Positions 5,676 to 11,331 of a DNA stretch of 11,331 nt are shown in pieces (within the stretch, counting starts at the first letter, position 1; each line of letters begins with the position of its first letter). Made by a program: the position numbers and the translations under genes. Source of the stretch: Bryobacterales bacterium (GTDB lineage: Bacteria; Acidobacteriota; Terriglobia; Bryobacterales; Bryobacteraceae); the NCBI GenBank assembly GCA_025456495.1, contig JALOKO010000102.1, positions 1 through 11,331 of the forward strand, in the 5' to 3' direction. The notes beneath the pieces were generated by a model that had not been told where the DNA came from, did not search any database, and saw only the letters and a program-made list of their open reading frames with translations.

Positions 5676-8477
5676 ATGTACCGTTTCATCCTAACCATCG
5701 GCTTGCTACTCTTGCTGGCGCTCGGGCTAACCGCCCAGGATGCCGCCGCGCCCACGGTCGATTCCGAAGAACTCCAGCCCGGCTTTGGCAAAGTGGCCGG
5801 TCAGGTCTATAACGCCACCACTGGCGTACCGGTCCGGCAGGCGGCTCTTGAGCTTTCCGGCCCTGTCTCCAAGTCGGCCCTCACCAATTCTGATGGCAGC
5901 TTCGTGTTTCAGGTCCCGCCTGGCACCTACAGCTTGAAGATTACCGCCACCAACTACCTGCCCACTTCTGTAACCGACATCACGGTAGTCGATGGGCAAC
6001 TCTCAGACGCCAGCACGGTGATGGCCGAGAGTGGCCGCGTGACCACCGTGAATGTGGAGGAATCCGCCTCCGCCGTCGCGTCCTCGGCTGCCGCCGCGCT
6101 GGTTGAGCGCAAACTGGCCCCAATGGTCAGTGACAGCATGTCGTCTGAGGAAATCCGCAAGAGCGTCGCTTCCGATGCCGCGGGCGCCCTGGAGAAGATG
6201 ACTGGCGTGTCCGTGGTTGGCAATGGCTTTGTGTATGTGCGCGGTCTGGGTGAGCGCTACAGCGCCACCATGATGAACAACGCGATGCTGCCTTCCACGG
6301 AACCTGAGCGACGCGTGGTGCCCCTGGATCTGTTCCCCGCTTCCCTGATTGACTCCATTAAGGTCTTGAAGAGCTATACTCCCGATCTACCCGGTGAGTT
6401 CTCTGGCGGCCTCGTGCAACTGCAAACCACAGAATTCCCCACGGAGCGCACCTTTCGTGTCAGTTCCAGCTTTGGCTTCAACTCGCGAACCACACTCAAG
6501 AATTTCCGCTCTTATCTTGGCGGCAGTCGCGACTTCTTTGGGTCCGACGATGGCACTCGTCAGCGCCCGGCCCGGATCCCGGACGGTCCGCTGCTGTTCC
6601 CTGGGAACTTTTCGCAGGACGAGTTTCAGGAGCTGGGCCAATCCTTTCCCGTGAACTGGGAGCCTACGCAGATTGACTCGATGCGCCCCAACCAAAGCTA
6701 CTCCGTGGTGGCTGGCGATACCTTCGGTCGTCTGGGCATTGTGGGCGCACTGACGTTCAGCAATACGCCGCAGCGGCAAAGCGAAATTCAGCGCTACCTC
6801 ACCAACCAGGGTGGGGGGCAAGCGGTAATTCTGACCGACTACGATAACTTCGTCGGCGACACCGAAAGCGCCCGCCTGGGCGGCATTCTGAATGCTGCAT
6901 TTCGGATCAACCCTGCCAACAAGATCTCATTCCGCAATACCCTCACGCGCGACACCGACAAGGAAACGCGTGTGCTGTCGGGGTTCAACGGCGGCACCGA
7001 CACCAATATCATCGGCGAGCGCCTGCGATGGATTGAGCGTCAGATGATCGCCACCGGCGTGGAAGGTGAGCACTCCTTGCCTTCGCTGGGCAACAGCCTC
7101 ATCAAGTGGCAGTTCACCTACTCACGGTCAGATCGGGATGAGCCGGACCTCCGCGAGGTATTCCGCGAACCCCGTGAAGACGGCGGGCCTGCCCCCTTCC
7201 TGGCGCTGCCCAGTTCCGGCCTGCGCTTCTTCAATCAACTGGCCGACAAGATTTATGAGCCGCATGCGGAGTTCGACAAGCCCTTCTACAAGGGCAGCAT
7301 CAGCGGCTTGTTCCGGGCCGGGTTCCGCGCTACTTTGCGCCGGCGCGATTTCGCCGCGCGGCGCTTCCGTTTCGTGCCCATCCGCATTGCCACCATCGAC
7401 AGGAACCTTCCCTCGAACGAACTCTTCGGTCCGGAAAACGTCCGTCCCGATGGCTTCCAGGTGCGCGAGAATACACGTGGCACCGACACCTATGACGCTC
7501 TGATGGATGTCTATGCCGGCTTTGCCATGGTGGATCTCTCGTTGGGGTCCCGCTGGCGTCTGGTGGGCGGCGCCCGCATGGAAGACGCCAATATTCAGGT
7601 AAACACCATTGATCCGCTGGTGCCCGGCGCCATCCCCGTGCAGGCGAGTCTTGTCAATCGCGATTGGCTCCCCGGCGTCAACGCCGTCTACACACTGGGA
7701 ACCCGGCAGAATTTGCGCTTTGCCTACGGACGCACTGTGTCCCGCCCGGACTTCCGCGAACTGTCGCCCTTTGACTTCACCAACGTCCTGGGCGGGTTTA
7801 ACGTGGTCGGGAACCCGGACTTGCGTCGTACCCTCATCGACAACTTTGACGCGCGCTGGGAGTTCTTCCCGGGCGGTGACCAACTCGTCGCGGCATCCTT
7901 CTTCCTGAAGTATTTCGACGACCCCATCGAGCCCACCATTCAGCCCACCACGTCTGACTTGCGCCAAAGCTTCATCAACGCCGACAGCGCCCGGAACTAT
8001 GGCGTAGAGCTGGAAGCGCGCAAAGGTTTGGGCTTCCTGTCTCCGAAGCTGCGCCCCTTCATCGTTCATGGAAACTTCACCTGGGTGGAGTCCACAGTCA
8101 CCATCCCCGAAGACCAGCGGGGGCTGTTGACCTCACTCACCCGGCCACTTACCGGGCAGAGCCGTTTCGTCTACAACGTGATTGGGGAATGGAACCAGCC
8201 GCGTGCCCGCAGCAGCGCGCGCATTTATCTGAATTCGGTGTCACGCCGCATCACGGAAGTGGGCGCGGTTGGCCTGCCGGACATTTTCCAGCAGCGCAAC
8301 ACCTTCATCGACTTTGTCTACGAGTTCCAAGTTCGCGCCGACGGCAAGCTGAAGCTTCGCTTCGACGCGGAAAACCTAACCGACAACACCTTCCTCTGGA
8401 CGCAGCAGGACATCACCCAGCGGCGCTTTCAGCTTGGCAGGACTTTCCGGATTGGCACCAATTTCTCGGTGTTCTGA
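5676..8477 (+). CDS. TonB-dependent outer-membrane receptor with N-terminal carboxypeptidase-regulatory-like domain
   Basis: A 933-residue outer-membrane receptor expected to import or bind a ligand using TonB/ExbBD energy. In order: signal peptide (1-20, ends LGLTA-QD); a CarboxypepD_reg-like beta domain (about 38-115, with GQVYNATTGVPVRQAALEL and NSDGSFVFQVPPGTYSL); a linker with a possible TonB-box-like strand (RVTTVNVEE, 121-129); the plug (about 145-255) with VRGLGERYSATMMNNAMLP (188-206), EPERRVVPLDLFP (209-221) and SYTPDLPGEFSGG (233-245); then a beta-barrel of roughly 670 residues. The barrel ends in phenylalanine (FRIGTNFSVF), as needed for BAM insertion. There is no STN domain, so a sigma/anti-sigma signalling role is unlikely. 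The start has AAGGA (5660-5664) 11 bases upstream. The plug signature is that of a receptor group shared with Bacteroidota and Proteobacteria; the ligand cannot be assigned. It is probably co-transcribed with the gene 55 bases downstream. Confidence 0.93.
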   Translation: MYRFILTIGLLLLLALGLTAQDAAAPTVDSEELQPGFGKVAGQVYNATTGVPVRQAALELSGPVSKSALTNSDGSFVFQVPPGTYSLKITATNYLPTSVTDITVVDGQLSDASTVMAESGRVTTVNVEESASAVASSAAAALVERKLAPMVSDSMSSEEIRKSVASDAAGALEKMTGVSVVGNGFVYVRGLGERYSATMMNNAMLPSTEPERRVVPLDLFPASLIDSIKVLKSYTPDLPGEFSGGLVQLQTTEFPTERTFRVSSSFGFNSRTTLKNFRSYLGGSRDFFGSDDGTRQRPARIPDGPLLFPGNFSQDEFQELGQSFPVNWEPTQIDSMRPNQSYSVVAGDTFGRLGIVGALTFSNTPQRQSEIQRYLTNQGGGQAVILTDYDNFVGDTESARLGGILNAAFRINPANKISFRNTLTRDTDKETRVLSGFNGGTDTNIIGERLRWIERQMIATGVEGEHSLPSLGNSLIKWQFTYSRSDRDEPDLREVFREPREDGGPAPFLALPSSGLRFFNQLADKIYEPHAEFDKPFYKGSISGLFRAGFRATLRRRDFAARRFRFVPIRIATIDRNLPSNELFGPENVRPDGFQVRENTRGTDTYDALMDVYAGFAMVDLSLGSRWRLVGGARMEDANIQVNTIDPLVPGAIPVQASLVNRDWLPGVNAVYTLGTRQNLRFAYGRTVSRPDFRELSPFDFTNVLGGFNVVGNPDLRRTLIDNFDARWEFFPGGDQLVAASFFLKYFDDPIEPTIQPTTSDLRQSFINADSARNYGVELEARKGLGFLSPKLRPFIVHGNFTWVESTVTIPEDQRGLLTSLTRPLTGQSRFVYNVIGEWNQPRARSSARIYLNSVSRRITEVGAVGLPDIFQQRNTFIDFVYEFQVRADGKLKLRFDAENLTDNTFLWTQQDITQRRFQLGRTFRIGTNFSVF

Positions 8478-8532
8478 TTGGATTGATTTTTGAGAACTTC
8501 CAGAAACCATGGATGACGAGGTGAAAATACGC

Positions 8533-10383
8533 ATGCGATTGAAATCGTTAGCTGCGCTCCTCTTGGTGGCTCTGTTCGCCGTTCCGATGTTCGCCCAAAG
8601 CGCGTTCACCCGGGGCGGAAGCGTGAACCGTACCACTGAGCGGGAACAGTCCGCCCGCGCGGGCTCTACAGGATTTGCGTTCGTCAGCAAGCAGGACGCC
8701 GAGCGCCAGATTGCAAACTTCGGCCAGCCCGATACATCGGCGGCGATGTGGATCTGGTCTGACAAGTACGTCTATCAGCCCGGCGAGCCCCTCACCCTTC
8801 GCTGGACGCTGAAGCCCAACAACGACGTGATGCCCTACACCATCGTGGCGTATCGCACAAACAACCAAACCGGTGTGAAGAGCTTCGTGCCCACCGGCAA
8901 CGCCACTCCCGTGGATATTTTTGGCAACACCTTTGAACAGGGCTTCCGCATTCTGCGGCTGCCTGCTGCCGAAAAGGGTGTCCTGCTTGGCGCCGGCGGG
9001 CTGCTGGGCGGAACGGTTACCATCCCCAATGAATTGGGCATGCACACGCTTACCGTGGAGCTTCGTGACTTCACCGGCACCAAGGTGCTGAAGGCTGCCT
9101 ATTGGAAGCTTGGCGTGGTGGACGAGTTCGTCAACATCAGCGGCAACGTCAACACCAACACCACCTGGGTGAATACCAAGGCCTACCGCGTAAGCGGCTT
9201 GGTGTACGTGCAGAACGGTGCTACCCTCACCATCAACCCCGGCACCTTCGTGATTGGCCAGCCGGGTTCGCAGCCGCCCTCGGCCATCGTGGTTGCCCGC
9301 AGCGGCCAGATTAACGCCGCCGGCACCCGTGCTCGTCCCATCATCATGACCAGTTCCCAGCCCTTCGGCCAGCGGAACCCCGGCGATTGGGGCGGGTTGG
9401 TCATGCTGGGTCGCGCCCCGAATAATTGGCCCGATGGCACTGGCTTCATCGAAGGCCTGCCTTCGGCGGAAGAGAACCGCTACGGCGGAACCGATCCTGC
9501 CCATAGCTGCGGCACCCTCAAGTACGTCCGCGTGGAATTCGCCGGTGCTGAGTTCCAGCCCAACAACGAAGTGAACGGCATTACCTGGGGTTCCTGCGGA
9601 ACCGGCACGGTGAGCGAGCACCTCCAGGTAAGCTACGGCTTCGACGACAACTACGAGTGGTTCGGCGGTAACAACAGGGGCAAGTGGCTGGTTTCCACCT
9701 ACGGCCGCGATGACCACTTTGATTCGCAGATCGGCTGGACCGGGATGCTGCAGTTCGGCGTTGGTGTGTCGAACCCCGACAACTCCAACCGCGGCATTGA
9801 GACCGACAACAACGAAACGAACTTCACCGCTGCCCCCACCACCACGCCGCGTTGGTGGAACCTCACCTTCGTCGGCGTGGGTGACCAACTCACCGAAGGC
9901 GTGGACGAGGGCACAGGCGTCGCCGCCATCTGGCTGCGTCGCGGCACTGCTGGCAGCCTGCGCAATGTCCTTGCCTTTAACTGGGTTTCGGGTGGCATCG
10001 AAGTGCGCGATAACGCCACGGTAGACCGGATCGCCGACAACTCCCTCACCATCGATGGATTGCTGCTGTGGGATAACGGCAAGGCACGCGGCAAGGCCAA
10101 CGATGTGGCCGGCCAGTCCAACAGCCTCGCTCTGCCCTGGCTGAATGGCACCTCTGGCACCGCCCGCAATGTGGTGGTGGCAGATCCCATGATGCGCCGT
10201 CCGTTGGAGTACAGTGACCCTGACTTCCGCGGCAAGCCCGGTTCGCCCATCATGCAGCCCCGCTGGGTGAAGCCCCCGGATAACGGGTTCTTCGACCAAA
10301 ACGCTGACTTCCTGGGCGCCTTCGGCGAAGAGCGCTGGGACGAAGAGTGGACCGTGTACATCCAGGAAGAAGATCTCCAGTAG
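8533..10383 (+). CDS. Secreted right-handed beta-helix-type protein, partner of the TonB receptor
   Basis: A 616-residue exported protein of unknown function. ATG 8533 is chosen over an upstream in-frame ATG (8509) because GAGGTGA (8518-8524) lies eight bases before it and the protein then begins directly with a signal peptide (MRLKSLAALLLVALFAVPMFAQ). A beta-sandwich-like region follows (about 70-195, with YQPGEPLTLRWTLKP). From about 200 to 560 the pattern is that of a parallel beta-helix: ISGNVNTNTTW, YVQNGATLTINPGT (225-238), IVVARSGQINAAGT (252-265), DWGGLVMLG (285-293), LKYVRVEFAG (329-338), VSEHLQVSYGFDDNYEWFGG (360-379), DDHFDSQIGWTG (393-404). The C-terminus (FFDQNADFLGAFGEERWDEEWT) matches the closing segment of the same family in Bacteroidota, where I know it as secreted proteins of unclear role. 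Two cysteines (326, 355) could form a disulfide. No lipobox is present. I do not recognise a catalytic site. Confidence 0.83.
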   Translation: MRLKSLAALLLVALFAVPMFAQSAFTRGGSVNRTTEREQSARAGSTGFAFVSKQDAERQIANFGQPDTSAAMWIWSDKYVYQPGEPLTLRWTLKPNNDVMPYTIVAYRTNNQTGVKSFVPTGNATPVDIFGNTFEQGFRILRLPAAEKGVLLGAGGLLGGTVTIPNELGMHTLTVELRDFTGTKVLKAAYWKLGVVDEFVNISGNVNTNTTWVNTKAYRVSGLVYVQNGATLTINPGTFVIGQPGSQPPSAIVVARSGQINAAGTRARPIIMTSSQPFGQRNPGDWGGLVMLGRAPNNWPDGTGFIEGLPSAEENRYGGTDPAHSCGTLKYVRVEFAGAEFQPNNEVNGITWGSCGTGTVSEHLQVSYGFDDNYEWFGGNNRGKWLVSTYGRDDHFDSQIGWTGMLQFGVGVSNPDNSNRGIETDNNETNFTAAPTTTPRWWNLTFVGVGDQLTEGVDEGTGVAAIWLRRGTAGSLRNVLAFNWVSGGIEVRDNATVDRIADNSLTIDGLLLWDNGKARGKANDVAGQSNSLALPWLNGTSGTARNVVVADPMMRRPLEYSDPDFRGKPGSPIMQPRWVKPPDNGFFDQNADFLGAFGEERWDEEWTVYIQEEDLQ

Positions 10384-10410
10384 TCCTTCTCCTTACCTCT
10401 GCAAACAATC

Positions 10411-10442
10411 AACGGGTGGCCCTAGGGCCACCCGTTTTTTTT
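10411..10442 (+). terminator. Rho-independent terminator after the surface cassette
   Basis: A perfect 12-base-pair stem, AACGGGTGGCCC (10411-10422) with GGGCCACCCGTT (10425-10436), has a TA centre (in practice a small CTAG loop) and runs into eight T (10435-10442). It lies 28 bases after the stop of the beta-helix gene. On the opposite strand the stem is followed by GATTGTTTGC, a weak T-tract, so it may also help end the convergent oxidoreductase transcript. Confidence 0.93.
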
Positions 10443-10481
10443 CCTGCCTGCAACCCCATGTCTATCGATCACCGTCGAGTA

Positions 10482-11331
10482 TCACTCCGGCAGTTCCGTC
10501 AGCTCTACCCAGGCCCGCTTCTGCCAGCTCTCAATGCCCTTCTCGGCAAGTTGCACGCCCTTGGCCCCTTCACGCAGGTCCCAGGGGAACGGGGTACCCT
10601 TTACCACGTGCTTCAGGAACAGTTCCCACTGCGCCTTGAAGGCGTTGTCATACGTGGCTTCCTGGTCAGGCAGCTTCTGCCAGCCGGCCATGAAGTCAAT
10701 GGGCGAATCCAGGTCCGGGTTCCACACCGGGCGCGGCGTCGCGCCATAGGGCTGCACGTAGCAGCCGCGCAAGCCTGCCACGGCGGAACCGCGCGTGCCA
10801 TCCACCTGCACGGTCACCAGGTCATCGCGGCGCACGCGCACGGTCCAACTGGAGTTGAAATGCGCCACCACGCCGCCTTCCAGTTCAAAGGTGGCATAGG
10901 CGGAATCATCCGCCGTGCAGGCGTAGGTGTTGCCCTGCTCGTCCACCCGTTCCGGGATGTGCGTCGCCCCCAGGCACGACACCGCCTTCACCTTGCCAAA
11001 CAGATTGTCCAGCACGTAGCGCCAGTGGCACAGCATGTCCAGGATGATGCCGCCTCCGTCCTCCTTGCGGTAGTTCCAGGAGGGCCGCTGCGGCGTGATG
11101 ATGTCGCCTTCAAACACCCAGTAACCAAACTCGCCGCGCACTGAGAGTATCCGCCCGAAGAATCCCGAATCGATCAGCGCCTTCAGCTTCACCAGTCCCG
11201 GAAGCCACAGCTTGTCCTGCACCACGCCGTGCTTGATTCCGGCCGCCTTGGCCAGATGGTAGAGTTCCATCGCCGTCTCCGTGCTGCCCGAAGTGGGCTT
11301 CTCGCAGTAGACGTGCTTGCCTGCTGCAATG
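10482..11331 (-). CDS. Gfo/Idh/MocA-family oxidoreductase, C-terminal part (5' end outside window)
   Basis: The frame is open from the window edge to a stop at 10482-10484, giving 282 residues. The N-terminal Rossmann dinucleotide-binding motif lies beyond the edge. The visible part starts in the typical IAAGKHVYCEKP block, whose EKP lysine contacts cofactor and substrate in this family, then GVVQDKLWLPGL, and a GGGIILDMLCHW segment (92-103) with the Asp and His that usually form the active site, followed by YVLDNLFG. The rest is the alpha/beta substrate domain. Such enzymes are NAD(P)-dependent sugar or inositol dehydrogenases or related enzymes; the substrate is not assignable. An internal ATG at 11270 is not the start, since conserved sequence continues upstream of it. 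The gene is convergent with the surface cassette and probably unrelated to it. Confidence 0.9.
   Translation of the reverse strand, partial: IAAGKHVYCEKPTSGSTETAMELYHLAKAAGIKHGVVQDKLWLPGLVKLKALIDSGFFGRILSVRGEFGYWVFEGDIITPQRPSWNYRKEDGGGIILDMLCHWRYVLDNLFGKVKAVSCLGATHIPERVDEQGNTYACTADDSAYATFELEGGVVAHFNSSWTVRVRRDDLVTVQVDGTRGSAVAGLRGCYVQPYGATPRPVWNPDLDSPIDFMAGWQKLPDQEATYDNAFKAQWELFLKHVVKGTPFPWDLREGAKGVQLAEKGIESWQKRAWVELTELPE

Noticed and set aside
7128..8069. A 313-codon open frame on the minus strand opposite the receptor barrel
   Set aside because: Low-complexity shadow translation with no recognisable motifs, lying inside a well-supported receptor gene.
8509..8532. Earlier ATG for the beta-helix protein
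   Set aside because: It would put eight mostly charged residues before the signal peptide and overlaps the ribosome binding site of ATG 8533.
8548..10299. A 583-codon open frame on the minus strand opposite the beta-helix gene
   Set aside because: It mirrors the codon bias of the GC-rich sense gene, has no recognisable family, and the sense strand has a signal peptide, a ribosome binding site and clear family motifs.

Overview
The window looks like chromosome of a GC-rich soil-type Acidobacteriota, most likely from the Bryobacterales/Solibacter group. The main clue is a secreted protein at 4791-5585 that matches the 'Solibacter uncharacterized C-terminal domain' family (TIGR03437), which is strongly associated with that group. 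A TonB-dependent receptor with an N-terminal carboxypeptidase-regulatory-like domain fits the same lineage. The assignment is from recognition of families, not from a search. No RNA genes, CRISPR arrays, insertion sequences or phage genes were seen.

Region 1 (60-2657, +) is a three-gene ABC-2-type exporter operon: one ATPase and two six-helix-type permeases, with an ATGA overlap between the first two genes and a Shine-Dalgarno for the third inside the end of the second. The third gene, as written, is frameshifted near codon 26, inside the first membrane helix. Region 2 (2818-4472, +) is pxpB-pxpC, two subunits of the bacterial 5-oxoprolinase, also coupled by an ATGA overlap. The third subunit gene, pxpA, is not in the window. 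A strong hairpin lies just before pxpB.

Region 3 (4473-4790) is about 320 bases with no clear gene. It holds a weak promoter candidate and a possible 27-codon small ORF with a good ribosome binding site. Region 4 (4791-10442, +) is the most interesting block: a stand-alone secreted TIGR03437 protein, a 933-residue TonB-dependent outer-membrane receptor, and a 616-residue secreted protein that appears to be a right-handed beta-helix. It is punctuated by an internal hairpin and closed by a textbook rho-independent terminator. All three products carry export signals, so they probably act together at the outer membrane and cell surface; the ligand is unknown.

Region 5 (10482-11331, -) is the C-terminal part of a Gfo/Idh/MocA-type NAD(P)-dependent oxidoreductase, convergent with region 4 and cut by the window edge.

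Most of the content is ordinary. Two points merit a second look: the broken second permease, and the secreted-protein / receptor / beta-helix cassette as a possible undescribed surface uptake or binding module.
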